From: Thinopyrum elongatum
Lineage: Eukaryota > Streptophyta > Magnoliopsida > Poales > Poaceae
Length of the DNA stretch: 64,000 bases
Assembly (NCBI GenBank): GCA_011799875.1
Contig: CM022302.1
Coordinates: forward strand, 306,663,048-306,727,047
Direction: 5' to 3'
The notes beneath the pieces are model-generated. The model ran no database searches. It was not told the DNA's origin and saw only the letters and a program-made list of their open reading frames with translations. The position numbers and the translations under genes were made by a program. Position 1 is the first letter of the stretch. Each line of letters opens with the position of its first letter. This document shows positions 21,076 to 32,488 of this stretch, one piece after another.

Positions 21076-22023
21076 TTGGCAGGCGTCATTTAAGAAACTC
21101 AGGGCGGCTAGGGTATGGAGATCGGTGGGTAAGCTGCACGGGCAAACCGGCAGATGTTGACAATGGAGGCCTTGCGACGGCGACGGCGGCGACCTTGCTA
21201 GGGTTTCGAGTGAAGGAGGGGTTGTGGTGGGGGTGTGTGCGTGTGTGTGCGCGCGCGCGTGCCCGAGGAGTTTTTGGGATGTGTGTGTGGAGGGGGGTGT
21301 TTGAGGAAATGACGCGGCTACTGAAAATTTTACTACGCGGGAGTAAAATGCCGGGGCTATTGAAAATTTGGATGATGCATCGCACACAGTCCCGAAATAA
21401 CAACCGTGTGTTATGAAACAGAAAAACCCTCGAGTCAGGCAGATATTTCGAGGGATGCACGCGGGAGTGGGAACAACAAACATCACACATGGTCGAAACA
21501 TAATAACCGTGTGTTATCAAATAGAAAAACCCTACGGGCGGGTAGATATTTTTGAGAAGGGAAGCCTCCTGGAGCCCAATGTACTGTGCTGATGTGCGTG
21601 ACAGGGGCACCGACGTGGCACATGATTAGTGTGAGTGAACCGTGTCTGTTGCGTCATCCGACTTGTCTAATGTTCATAAATTTGGCGAAAATGACGCGGG
21701 AAAGGGTCAGAACACAAACACACTTGCATGTGGACCAAATATATGTATGAAAAGGGTGGTTTGATGTTCAAATACCAAATGCACAACTTTGATGAGGCAC
21801 CTATCTCACAAAGAGCATGGTATTGCTTGTCCCCCCCCCCCTTCGTGTCGGCAGGAGGGGAATCCTAAGCTATAAATGCATGCCTACCCCCACGGAGGTT
21901 GACCTAGCAAAGTGTGAAGTAGCAGCCCCCCCCCCCCCACATCAAACACACAAACACTCACTTTCAGTCGGCGGGAGAGGGCATCTCACCAAGATGTATC
22001 ATAAAATGGACCAAGAAGAATCC
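21076..22023. other. B3-gene upstream region, subterminal motifs, first ~340-bp unit
   Basis: 21076-21350 is the GC-rich 5' region of the minus-strand B3 gene, with a GTGT/GCGC run near 21235-21265. 21360-21660 has CACACAGTCCCGAAATAAC, CCGTGTGTTATGAAACAG and GTGAACCGTGTCTG motifs in repeats of ~120 bp. 21690-22023 holds the first unit of the ~340-bp tandem family and two poly-C runs. No gene beyond these. Confidence 0.5.
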
Positions 22024-22028
22024 ACCTT
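22024..22028 (+). repeat. target site duplication of Gypsy B, left
   Basis: ACCTT precedes the element and is repeated at 31821-31825 directly after the right LTR. Confidence 0.9.
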
Positions 22029-22949
22029 TCTCGCGGGAAACCACAGTCACCTATGGGGCCAAGGGGCCCCTTGCTGGTTCGGCAGGGGGGATGTCGCGTT
22101 GCAAAAAGAGTAGAAGAACGTGGGGCAGCACGGCAGAGATCACACGGGCAATTTTACCCAGGTTCGGGCCGCCGCGAGGCGTAAAACCCTACTCCTGCTT
22201 TGGTGGATTGATGGTGGAAAAGTGGTGGTGGAGCGTAGTACACTTGCCCGACAGGCTCGCCCTAGGGAGGCAGTGACTACGCGCGTACGAGCGTGGGGGT
22301 GTTCAACTTTCCAACCCTTTCTACGGATGCCATGGGCCTCCTTTTATAGGTTAAGGGGTCACCACAGTGGAAAAACAGTCATTATGCACTGATAAGATAG
22401 CAAACAGTGCTATCATACCTAATTCTACAGGCTGACAGAGTGCATTAATTGCACCGCTCAACGTCACATCGTTGCTCGCCCGGCAAGCCTTGCCTGGCTT
22501 GTCTTGCCAGCTCCATGCCTACTTGCTTGGCACATCGCAGGACGGGTGTCATCTGTAGGTATTTCCTGTAGAAAGAGGCCGCCATGTGGCGAATGGCTGG
22601 CACTTAGTCACTTTGCAGCTTGACACCGCATTGATCAACGACGTGGGTCATGGTGAGATGGCTTGGTGAGGTGTCTTTGCCCTCGTGAGTCCTGGCAGGC
22701 CCTGCTGGGATGTCTTGAATGCTTTCTTCCGGGGGAGCCCTTGTCCTTGCCGGGTCCGCCTGCCCGGGAAGGGAGGCTTTTCTCCTGGTGGTGTCTCGCT
22801 TCTCTGTCTTGGTCTTGGCCTTCTTAATCAGCATGCTGGTTCTTCGATGATCTTGGTCTCTTGTATCTTGACACGGCCTTGGTGTTGTAATCTTGTTCTC
22901 ATGCCTGTGCACAGTCAGGGCAACAGACCCAGGGTTTGTTACACCGACA
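22029..22949 (-). repeat. Gypsy B 3' LTR (left)
   Basis: 921 bp, ending ...ACACCGACA at 22949. Its first two bases read TC where the other copy has TG, probably a point mutation. The internal purine-rich tract (CCCGGGGGCTTC on the minus strand) follows at 22950-22961. Confidence 0.9.
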
Positions 22950-24436
22950 GAAGCCCCCGGGCCTGCCCCGATCGCGCTGCCGGGCGTCGTCGGGGTAGGT
23001 CCTAATAAGTGCACAGGCAGGGGCACTGAAGAGGCTGATCTCTTGGAGTCTTCTTTGCTTCTTCATTAATCTCGACTCCGGGCCAGTTTCTGATTTTCCC
23101 GCTCGTCGTCTCTCCAAGGAAGGCGTCGGGCTAGAGTCCTGGCGCTCCCCTAGAGCGGTGTTGATGAAGATGAAGCTGGGGAAGACGGAGAAGGCGGGAG
23201 GCAGGCCGTCCAGTAGGAGCACGAATTCGTCGACGCGTTCGTCTCGTACTGGCGACCTGCTACCTTATCCCTCCGTCCTCCCTTCCCCTTCCCCGGCACC
23301 GTCATCATTGTTTTCTTGGTGGCCGGGGAAAGGGTTGCTCCCCTGGCACTTCCGCTTCCTCCAGTGGTCTCCTGGCGGACCCCGGCGCCCCTCTCTGTCG
23401 GCGCCTGTGCTGGAGCCTTCTGCCTGGTTCTGGAAGTGGTGACTAGGGTGCCGCTAAGGTGCTCTGTACGTCTTCCTCCTTCGCAGCCTCGCCACTCCCG
23501 ATCTTGTCAGGCTGTGCTCGGCAGCCCTTGACGGGGATCGGGGTGGCGTTGTGTCGATGCGTTGCCTATCCTCTTCTCTTCCCACCGCACTACCTGGGAT
23601 AAGAGGGACAGGGAGAGGAGTTTATGGAGCATTTATCTTTTTTCAATCTTAAACTCATAGGCATTTGCCAAAATTTAGTTCAAATAATGTAATCTCTCGA
23701 GTCCATATATGTGTTCTGTAAGGTTTGTACTTGTATGACCAGCATATTAATGAAAAAGATGAACCTTGCCTGGAACTCGTGCATGTATAAGTCCACGCAG
23801 AGGTGAAATGCCTATTTATTTTAAATAAACAAGTTTTCCCCGGCAGGCTATCCTACCGGTACCCTTTCCTCGTTGCCGGGAACTGAGCCTACCGGCTAGA
23901 AATAGAGGGACCAGCCCCCCGCCAACTTCTTTTCATCAAAGGCCACTACGACCATCCAGGCCGAAGCAACGTTTGAGCCAGGGACGGGAGCACCTAAGTT
24001 TTGAAGAGTGGTGGGGTTTTCTTATGCACAAGTTTTAGCTTACAGAACACTTATGGACAAGAGGTAGAACTTATCTATTTGGTTCACCGGGGATCGCAGC
24101 GTTGGTTCATCTCCCCATCTTCTTGCAGAAACCGAGTTCTTGGCAGGAACATGCAGCTTTATGCAGATGAGAAAGATGTAGGATGCAATCCTATCTATAT
24201 GCATATGCAAATGGATGCGATCCTATCTATATGCATATGCAAATGCTCATGAAATGCTTATGCAAATGCTATTGGAATGCTTATGCATGCATGCAATTTG
24301 GTCGGGGGCCCCCCAGTGCTTTGTTTATTTCTCTGGTGCTCATGGTCATCGCCTAGCTTTGTACAAGGGGTTACATGCAACTGAGGCAAGGCTTGTACAA
24401 AAGGGTGGCTGCCGGGCAGGGCCCGACAGCCGCGCC
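22950..24436 (+). other. remnant of the opposite-strand gene region in Gypsy B
   Basis: Located between integrase and the 3' LTR. 23440-23800 matches the 3' tail of the B3-type gene of Gypsy A, but upstream of it I see no B3 coding sequence, only a short GC-rich open frame (23158-23442) without recognisable content. 23800-24436 is spacer with ATGCATATGCAAATG repeats near 24190-24300. Confidence 0.55.
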
Positions 24437-25956
24437 TTACGGGTAGAACTTGCGGAGATGCTCAATATTCCATGAGTTTTGCAATTAAATGCCATCTCCG
24501 GTCCCCAGACGGATTACGCCAGGTCTGGTGACTCGTACTACCCGGTAAGGGCCTTCCCACTTCGGCGTCAACTTGTTTGTACCCTTGGCGGACTGAACAC
24601 GCCTAAGGACAAGGTTGCCTTCCTCAAAACACCGGGCATGAACCCTGCGGCTATGATATCGACGCAGGGCTTGCTGATAGCGTGCATCACGCGTAGCAGC
24701 CCAGAGACGGTTCTCCTCGAGTAGCACAGCGTCGTCACGCTGGTGCTGATCTTGTGCTACTTCGTCGTAGGCAAGCACTCGAGGCGACCCATAAATGAGT
24801 TCCGTGGGGATAACTGCTTCCGCCCCATAGACCAGGGAAAAAGGAGTCTGCCCGGTAGCTCAATTTGGTGTCATTCTGAGGGACCATAGAACTACCGGCA
24901 GCTCATCAAGCCACCGCCTGCCGTGCTTCTGCAGCGTATCAAAGGTTCTTGTTTTGAGTCCCCGCAGCACTTCACCGTTCCCCCTCTCAGCTTGCCCGTT
25001 GCTTCTGGGATATGCGATAGAAGCAAATGAGATCTTGCTTCCAAGGGCATGAACATATGGCATGAAGGCGCAGCTCGTGAATTGGGTGCCGTTGTTAGTA
25101 ATGATCCTTGCTGGGATTCCAAAACGAAATACCAAATCTTTCAAGAACTTGATAGCTGATTGAGCAGTCACCTTTTTCATGGCAGCAACTTCCAGCCATT
25201 TTGTAAACTTGTCGATAGCAACGAACAAGAATTCAAACCCCCGATCGCTCGGGGGAAAGGGCCGAGGATATCGAGCCCCCAGACCAAAAATGACCATGAT
25301 AAAGGGATTGTCTGAAGAGCTTGGGTAGGCAGGTGGATTTTCTTGGAATGGAACTGACAGGCTTCACATTTGGTGACTAGCTCAACCGCATCTTGGAGGG
25401 CTGTGGGCCAATAGAATCCTTGCCGGAATGCTTTCCCAACCAGCGCCCTTGATCCAATGTGGGAGCTGCACATGCCTTTGTGTATCTCAGCCAGCAGTTC
25501 CTTCCCTTCTTCTGGGCAGATGCACTTCCATTTCACACCGTTGGGCCTCCTTCTGTACAGAGTGTCATCGACAAACTGGTACATATTGGCCCTCCGGGCT
25601 ACTCTTTCAGCCTCATCTTGGTCATTGGGGAGTTCTCCGGTTTGGAGAAAGTGGACTATGTGCCTTGCCCAAGTTGGAGCCTGGGGCTCGGCAACAAGGA
25701 CTAGCGGCACCTCCTCAACTGTGGGGGCACATTCCTCGTTCGCAGGGACCATGGGTCCGGCTGGAGTGTGCGGTCCGGCAGGTTGTGAGGAGTTGTTTCC
25801 GGCAGGGTCCCTTCCAGGAGCGGATGGCTCTACCGGGAGAGGCTTACCGGAGTCCAGCTTTTCTCCTTTTTCGGGCCATTTTTGCTGGGGATACGGAGGG
25901 CTGAGTAAGATGGAGAACAAAAGTTCTTGGTTCCATAGGAAGCTTTTGGGCAGCAC
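24437..25956 (-). pseudogene. int: Gypsy B integrase, broken
   Basis: The HHCC region (H-K-G-M-C-S-S-H ... C-E-A-C-Q-F-H), L-D-I-L-G-P, T-N-N-G-T-Q-F and N-G-Q-A-E-R are visible. The second catalytic Asp is changed to Asn (T-N-N-G versus T-D-N-G in Gypsy A). A one-base deletion at the G-run near 25241-25246 shifts the frame in the catalytic core. TGA at 24860-24862 and TAA at 24485-24487 are each one C-to-T step from CGA and CAA. The true end is S-W-N-I-E-H-L-R-K-F-Y-P with TAA at 24437. Confidence 0.9.
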
Positions 25957-27079
25957 ACTTTGATAGGTGATCAGCTATGCTGTTTTCCGCACGAGGTATG
26001 TGCTCTGTTTGCAACCCATCAAAGCGCTCCTCCAATCTTCTCACTTCCTCAACGTATGCCTCCATCAATGGACTTTGGTAATCCTTGTTGACTTGTCTCA
26101 CCACAAGCTGTGAGTCTCCTCGAATTATCAGCTTCTTGATTCCCAATTCTGCGGCAATCCTGAGCCCGGCAAGGAGCCCTTCATACTCTGCTGTATTGTT
26201 GGTTGCCTCTTCCCGGGCAAAATGCATCTGGACGACGTACTTCAAGTGTTCCCCGGAGGGAGCGACGAGAAGCATGCCAGCCCCTGCACCTTGTAGGGAA
26301 AAAGCACCATCAAAATACATGATCCATTCTTGGGGCACCTCCTTGCCGGGGATAACTGTTTCTGGCACTTCCTCGTCAAAGGTTGGTGTCCATTCTGCAA
26401 TAAACTCTGCCAATGCCCTGCTCTGGATTGTTGATGTGCTCTCAAACTTCAAACCAAAAATGGATAACTCCAAAGCCCACTCCACTATTTTGCCAGTAGC
26501 CTCAGGGTTCCGGAGTATCCTTTGCAACGGGAAGCAAGTGACAACCATGATCTCATGGGCTTGGAAGTAGTGGCACAGTTTCCTTGAGGCCATGACGAGG
26601 CCAAAGATTAACTTTTGCATGCCAGAGTACCTCGATCTAGCCCCCTGTAGCAGGGAACTGACGAAGTACACTGGGCGCTGCACCACTTTCTTCCTTGCCG
26701 TGTCCTTGGGGTTGTCTTCGCTGCCGTGCTTATCTCTGTCCTGATCCCTATCTGACTCTGCCGGTCTTTGCTCACTCTCTGTTTCATCCACTTCCCGCTG
26801 CGCCACCAAGGCTACACTAACCACTTGATTGGTTGCCGCCAAGTATAACAGCAATGGCTCTTGCGGTTTGGGAGCAACCAAGGTGGGCACAGAAGATAGG
26901 TAGGCCTTCAACTCTTGCAAATCCGCATCTGCTTCTGGAGTCCACTTCATGGGCCCTGCCTTCTTCAAGATTTTGAAGAACGACAAGGCGCGCTTGGCAG
27001 AATTGGAAATGAATCTGCTTAGCGCGGCAACACACCCTGTCAGACGCCGTACATCTTTGACCGTCTTTGGTGCTTGGAT
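25844..27079 (-). pseudogene. Gypsy B RNase H plus second (Tat-type) RNase H
   Basis: The first part carries the usual retroelement RNase H landmarks (P-V-Y-F-V-S-S-L-L, K-L-C-H-Y-F-Q-A-H). The second starts at M-Y-F-D-G-A and has N-N-T-A-E-Y-E-G-L, R-G-D-S-Q-L-V and N-S-I-A-D-H-L-S, so all four acidic residues expected for an RNase H active site are present. Two RNase H domains in one polyprotein are known from Tat-lineage elements. The frame is shared with the RT end but separated by TAG at 27080-27082, and a frameshift near 25860-25900 leads into integrase. Confidence 0.88.
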
Positions 27080-27872
27080 CTATTCGATGGCTTGGATCTT
27101 ATCGGGGTTGGCTTCGATCCCCCGATGGGATACAAAGTACCCGAGCAGCTTGTCAGAGGAAATACCAAATACACACTTCTCCGGGTTGAGCTTCAAGTTG
27201 ATCTTGCGCAAATTGGCAAATGTCTCCTCCAAATCCCGGATAAGAGTTAATCTATCCTTGGTTTTGACCACAATATCATCCATATAAGCCTCAATGTTTC
27301 TGTGCAGCTGTGGCCCAAAACCAACCTGGACTGCCCTTGCAAAAGTAGACCCGGCACTCTTTAATCTGAAAGGCATGCGGATAAAACAGTACGTACCACA
27401 CGGGGTGATGAACGAGGTCTTCTCTTCGTCTTCCTTGGACATGAAGATCTGATGATACCCAGAGTATGCATCCAAAAAAGGAGAGCAAATCACAGCCTGA
27501 AGTGGAGTCGACGATCTGGTCGATGCGCGGCAAGGGAAATGGGTCTTTTGGGCAAGCCTTGTTGAGATCTGTGAAGTCTATGCAAAGTCTCCATTTCCCA
27601 TTGGCCTTCCGGACAACCACTGGATTTGCTAACCATGTTGGATGCAGCACTCCTCTGACCAAACCAGCTGCCTCAAGTTTCTTGATCTCCTCTGTAATGA
27701 ACTGCTGCCTCTCCAAGGCCTGCTTCCGGACTTCCTGCTTGACAGGTCGGGCATGTGGGCAGACAGCAAGGTGGTGCTCGATTACCTCCCTGGGAATACC
27801 GGGGATATCAGATGGTTGCCAGGCAAACACATCAATATTCGCCCGCAGGAAGGCAGCGAGCACACTCTCCTA
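27080..27872 (-). pseudogene. Gypsy B reverse transcriptase
   Basis: Visible RT motifs: R-K-A-N-G-K-W-R-L-C-I-D-F-T-D-L-N, F-P-L-P-R-I-D, C-F-I-R-M-P-F, and the catalytic Y-M-D-D at about 27276-27287. A six-A run at 27474-27479 (plus strand) has one base too many, shifting frame between C-D-L-L-S-F and L-D-A-Y-S-G-Y-H. TAG codons at 27870-27872 and 27080-27082 bound the segment in otherwise continuous frames; each fits CAG to TAG. Confidence 0.92.
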
Positions 27873-28628
27873 TTTGTCATCGAGGGTGGCGCTGACAATG
27901 AAAGTACCATCAATGCCAGCCAGCCCTGCCAGGACCTTCTTCACTTGTGGAGCAGCAACCTTGGATCTCTCGCTGTTGGAACACTCCGGCAAGTCATCAA
28001 CAGGCCCAGCGCACTCCAAAGAGGCGCGCTTCCCAAATTCCTTGCCGGAGCCCTTACTATCCTTCTTCTTCCCTCTGTTCTCCTTGGCGGGAACTGCCAC
28101 TGCTACTGCCTCTACCGCGACTGCATCCCGGTACATCTTGTTCACACAAATGATTGCGTCTTTCTCATCTGATGGGACAGAAATGACTCCAACTGGCCCT
28201 GGCATCTTCAAGACGTTGTAGGCATAGTGGGATGCCGCCATGAACTTAGCCAGGGCTGGGCGTCCAAGGATTCCATTGTACGGCAAGGGGAGGTCAACCA
28301 CATCAAACACAATCTTTTTATTCTGGTAGTTCAGCTCTCCCCCAAACGTCACAGGCAACGTGATCTTTCCCTTAGGATGACTCATGCCGGGATTAACTCC
28401 TTGAAACATGCCGGTGACTTTTAACTCATCCTCTGCTATCTGAAGCTTGCTGATAACCTTTGGGGAAATCAGTTTCAACCCGGCACCGCCGTCCACCAAC
28501 ATCTTCGTGACCTTGAAGTTGCAGATTTTTGGGGAGACCAACAACGGCAAACATCCTACCTCGGTGGTGCGGTCAGGATGATCCTCTTCATAAAAAATGA
28601 TGGGCGTGCATGACCATCTGAGTGGTTC
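27873..28628 (-). pseudogene. Gypsy B retropepsin region
   Basis: L-V-D-G-G-A-G-L-K-L-I-S is the aspartic protease active-site loop (D-G-G variant seen in Tat-type elements), and N-G-I-L-G-R-P-A-L is the second conserved motif. The region follows gag in the same frame, as expected for a single polyprotein, with a TAG at 28629-28631 before it and the TAG at 27870 after it. The downstream linker is Lys/Glu/Ala-rich. Confidence 0.8.
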
Positions 28629-28899
28629 CTAGGCCCCTGGTGCTGGTTCCACGACATTAACCTCACGCGCCCACCGCTTGAGTTGGTGGTGAGAGGCGTG
28701 TAGGGATGCACCCCCGTCAATGCACAGGGCGTCAGTGGCCTTCTGGAACTCCTGCTCACTGGTTTCCTCTTCATCCCCTTCATCACTCTCATCACCGCAG
28801 GCTTCCTTCTCTCGATCCCTGGCGGGTTTCCCTTTGTTCCGAAGAGGTCTGCCGGGGCGATTTACTTCACCGCCATGACCCTTACCGCTAGCAACATTC

Positions 28900-30806
28900 T
28901 GTCCCTTTTCCTTGTCACGCTTCTCATATTCTGCTTTCTGTCTATTGACAAGCTGCTCAACCTGATAACACTCTTGAAGGTCGTGGCCCTTGGTCCGATG
29001 GATCTTGCATTACGGTCCATCACCTTTCCCGGCCTTTTCGATGGTCGCGGCCTCCCGGCAGTCAGAGCACACGGCAGCTTCCTTGCTGGGGGTTTCGGCC
29101 TTAACCTTCTTGCCGGTGCTAGGGATACCTGACCCTTCAACAGACATTACCGTCTTATCCTTGCGCTTCTCATTGCGCTTCTTGCTCTTCTTCTGACTGG
29201 TGGACTCATCATCATCCTCTGAATCAACATTAATGCAATCCTCCTCTCCGGGCAGTTTTCTTCCCTCCTCCATCTGAGCACACTTATCCACCAAGGTGTA
29301 AAGTTCCTTCACAGTCTTGGGCAACCGTACATTCATCTTGGAACGAATCTTTCAATTGTGCACATTGGACTGGAAGGCGGCTATCACAGCTGCTGGATGG
29401 ATATTTGGGATATTTCTGTGGACTTTGCTAAATCTCTGCAAATACTGCCGGAGTGTCTCTCCCTCTTTCTGGTGAAGAAGTTGCAGATCACTGGGCCGAC
29501 CTGGTTCTTGATGGCCGCTAGTGAAGGCGCCAATGAACTCATGGCACAAATCAGCCCATGATGAAATGGAGTTCTCTGACAGGTGCATCAGCCAAGTCCT
29601 CACATTGGACTTGAGAGCCAAAGGAAAGTAGTTGGCGAATACCTTCTCATCTCTTCCCCCGGCAGCTTGAACAGCTATGGTGTAGATGCTCAGAAACTCT
29701 GCCGGGTTCAGCCTCCCATCGTACTTCTCAGGTATCTCTGGCTTGAACGTGCGGACGGACGGCCAACGGACTTGCCGCAGCTCATGAGTAAAGGCAGGGC
29801 ACCCAACCTCGAAAGGTAGGTACCCGCCAGTATCGAGTGCAGGCTCATCGACGTCGGGACCGTCACACCAATTGGCCCGGCGGTGGGCGTCGCGGCGTTG
29901 CTCAATGACAACACGCACACCTCCCCTCCGCCTGTCCTCCGGGGCATGCTGCCGGCCTGGACGCGCTCGAGGGTCAGAAGAGGCCGTCGAGACACCATTA
30001 GGCTCTTGATTCTGCTGCGCCCGCGCTGGCTGCCATGGCGGGGATTGTACCGTGGGGGTGGCCCCTTCCATACGACCAGCAGCACGGGCCGTTGTCGTCG
30101 CTTGGGGAGGCCGTGGCGGGCCAGCTCACTGCGAACCCCCAGCCTCGGCGAAGCCAAGCAGGCTCTGGATGGTGGCACGCCATTCATCCATCTGCTCGGC
30201 CGCTGGCGGAAACCTCAGCAGTAGTTGAGCCTGCGCCATGGCCTCCATAGTAGTACTTGGTATGGGCGATGATGACGCAGATCACGCCGTCGCTCGGCTC
30301 CTGACGGGGCCAGCAGCGACTGTACCACGTCCCCGCTGTTGCGGGGCGGCCACCTGGATGGCATGGTGGCGTGGTGATGGTGCTTGAGGGTCAGCAGGTC
30401 CACTAGGCGCAGCAGCCTGGTCGACTCATCCCGGGGGAGGTGTACGCGCTGTGGCCGCCCCTGTGGTGGGGGCGGCCGGAGGGCGGCGATTCTCCCCGAA
30501 CCGAGTGCCATCGCTGTGGCTGTGCCCATCGGCGAGGGGAAGGAGTGTGGATAGAGTAGCCCCTTCACCCGTACCTCGCGGAGCGTGGCCATCGGGGTGT
30601 TGCTGATGTTGCTCTCCTCCGTCGTCTCATGCTCCTGCTTCGACCGCAGGGGAAGTGGTGATGGTGCCGCCTGCCCCGACCACAGCCCCAACGGCATCCA
30701 CACTCTCGTGCGCCTCCGCGTCCCCCATAGCATTGGTGGCTGCGGGCGGCGGCGCCTTCGAGGTGGATGGGTGAGCAGCAGCACCGGGCTTCTTCTTGGG
30801 CACCAT
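28900..30806 (-). pseudogene. gag: Gypsy B gag
   Basis: The likely start is MVPKKKPGAA at 30806, followed by a Pro/Ala-rich N-terminal part. The capsid-like core (K-Y-D-G-R-L-N-P-A-E-F-L, Y-F-P-L-A-L-K, S-W-A-D-L-C-H-E-F, E-G-E-T-L-R-Q-Y-L-Q-R-F) lies at about 29400-29800. After TGA (29352) and TAA (29010) the frame continues to a C-K-I-H ... H-D-L-Q-E-C knuckle-like motif near 28970-29008. Further stops interrupt the N-terminal part. Capsid core identity is clear; the knuckle is less certain. Confidence 0.8.
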
Positions 30807-30887
30807 TGCCGACGGCGCCGTCGAAGACGAAGATGGTGATGAAGATGACTCGCTGCACACGCTTTCAGGTTCGCGCAAGCGATCCCC

Positions 30888-30904
30888 CTACCTGGCACGC
30901 CAAA
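30888..30904 (-). other. primer-binding-like site of Gypsy B
   Basis: Read on the minus strand just after the 5' LTR, the sequence is TTTGGCGTGCCAGGTAG. It occupies the expected PBS position, three bases from the LTR end at 30907. I could not assign the tRNA. Confidence 0.55.
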
Positions 30905-30906
30905 GA

Positions 30907-31820
30907 TGTCGCGGGAAACCACGGCCACCTATGGGGCCAAGGGGCCCCTTGCTGGTTCGGCAGGGGGGATGTCGCGTTGCACAAAGAGCAGAAGAACATG
31001 GGGCAGCACGGCAGAGATCACACGGGCAATTTTACCCAGGTTCGGGTCGCCGCGAGGCGTAAAACCCTACTCCTGCTTTGGTGGATTGATGGTGGAAAAG
31101 TGGTGGTGGAGCGTAGTACACTTGCCCGGTAGGCTCGCCCTGGGGAGGCAGTGACTACACACGTACGAGCGTGGGGGTGTTCAACTTTCCAACCCTTGCT
31201 ACGGATGCCATGGGCCTCCTTTTATAGGTTAAAGGGTCACCATAGTGGCAAAACAGTCATTATGCACTGATAAGATAGCAAACAGTGCTATCATACCTAA
31301 TTCTGCAGGCTGACAGAGTGCATTAAATGCACCGCTCAACGTCACATCGTTGCTCGCCCGGCAAGCCTTGCCGGGCTCGTCTTGCCAGCTCCATGCCTGC
31401 TTGCTTGGCACGTCGCAGGACGGGTGTCATCTATAGGTATTTCCTATAGAAAGAGGCCGCCATGTGGCAAATGGCTGCCACTTAGTCACTTTGCGGCTTG
31501 ACACCGCATTAATCAACGACGTGGTGAGATGGCTTGGTGAGGTGTCTTTGCCCTCGTGAGTCCCGGCAGGCCCTGTCGGGATGTCTTGAATGCTTTCTTC
31601 CGGGGGAGCCCTTGTCCTTGCCGGGTCTGCCTGCCCGGCAAGGGAGGCTTTTCTCCTGGTGGTGTCTCGCTTCTCTGTCTTGGTCTTGGCCTTCTTAATC
31701 AGCATGCTGGTTCTTCGAAGATCTTGGTCTCTTGTATCTTGACACGGCCTTGGTGTTGTAATCTTGTTCTCATGCCTGTGCATAGTCAGGGCAACAAACC
31801 CAGGGTTTGTTGCACCGACA
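30907..31820 (-). repeat. Gypsy B 5' LTR (right)
   Basis: 914 bp, TGTCGCGGGAAACC ... TTGCACCGACA, followed by the ACCTT duplication. It would drive the minus-strand polyprotein. Confidence 0.9.
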
Positions 31821-32483
31821 ACCTTGGTCGTACAACCTCTCTCTTGTTGTTGGTCAAAGTGATGGATGTCCATGCGACCCCAGAGATGGGCTAGCTCGCC
31901 AATAATCACGCAAGTAGCAAGTCCCCGAAGACAACCATTGCCCTGCATGTGGCCCAAACATGTGTATGGAGTGTTGATGTTTCAATACACAATGGAACAA
32001 CTTTGTTGTGGCATCGTGCTTTGGAACCAGAAATCCCGACACGGAGCAAGGGTTAGTTGACGATGCATTGTATATATGTATGTCACACCACACTTTGAGC
32101 CGATGATGGGGATTCATGCATGCATGCATAGTATGCGCTCAAACTTAGGTCTGAATCTCACCATGACGGAACAAAGGTAAGAATCCACCATGGCAACCTA
32201 TCTCGTTCTTGGTCAAAGTGATCATGGATGTCCATGCGGGCCCATAAATATATAGGCTTGTCGCTGATAACCACGTGAGGGAGTGTACCATTCAAAAACA
32301 ACCACTGCATGCATATGTATGTATGGAGGTGATGCGTGCATGTTTAAATACCATGCATAACATTGTTGTGGCGCGTGCGTCAAAAATAGTATAGTCCCCA
32401 CACAGAGCGAGATCGATTCATGACGTGTCGTGGTACTGCCCACTTCGACTCGGTGGGAGGGATTCATGCGTACACATGCACGT

Positions 32484-32488
32484 GTGCT
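32484..32488 (+). repeat. target site duplication of element E, left
   Basis: GTGCT, repeated at 39564-39568 after the right LTR. Confidence 0.9.

Larger units (their letters stand above)
22029..31820 (-). mobile_element. Gypsy B, full-length Tat-type LTR retrotransposon
   Basis: Two LTRs (22029-22949, 30907-31820), a 5-bp TSD ACCTT, a primer-binding-like site next to the right LTR and a purine-rich tract next to the left LTR define a 9.8-kb element on the minus strand. Order from the right: gag, protease, RT, RNase H, a second RNase H domain, integrase. The dual RNase H arrangement marks the Tat lineage of plant Ty3/Gypsy. Several stops and frameshifts show it is dead. The first ~150 bp of the two LTRs differ at about six positions, so insertion is moderately recent. 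Confidence 0.93.

Noticed and set aside
27466..28221. 251-codon plus-strand frame across the RT and protease region of Gypsy B
   Set aside because: Antisense shadow of the recognisable RT and protease; no independent features.
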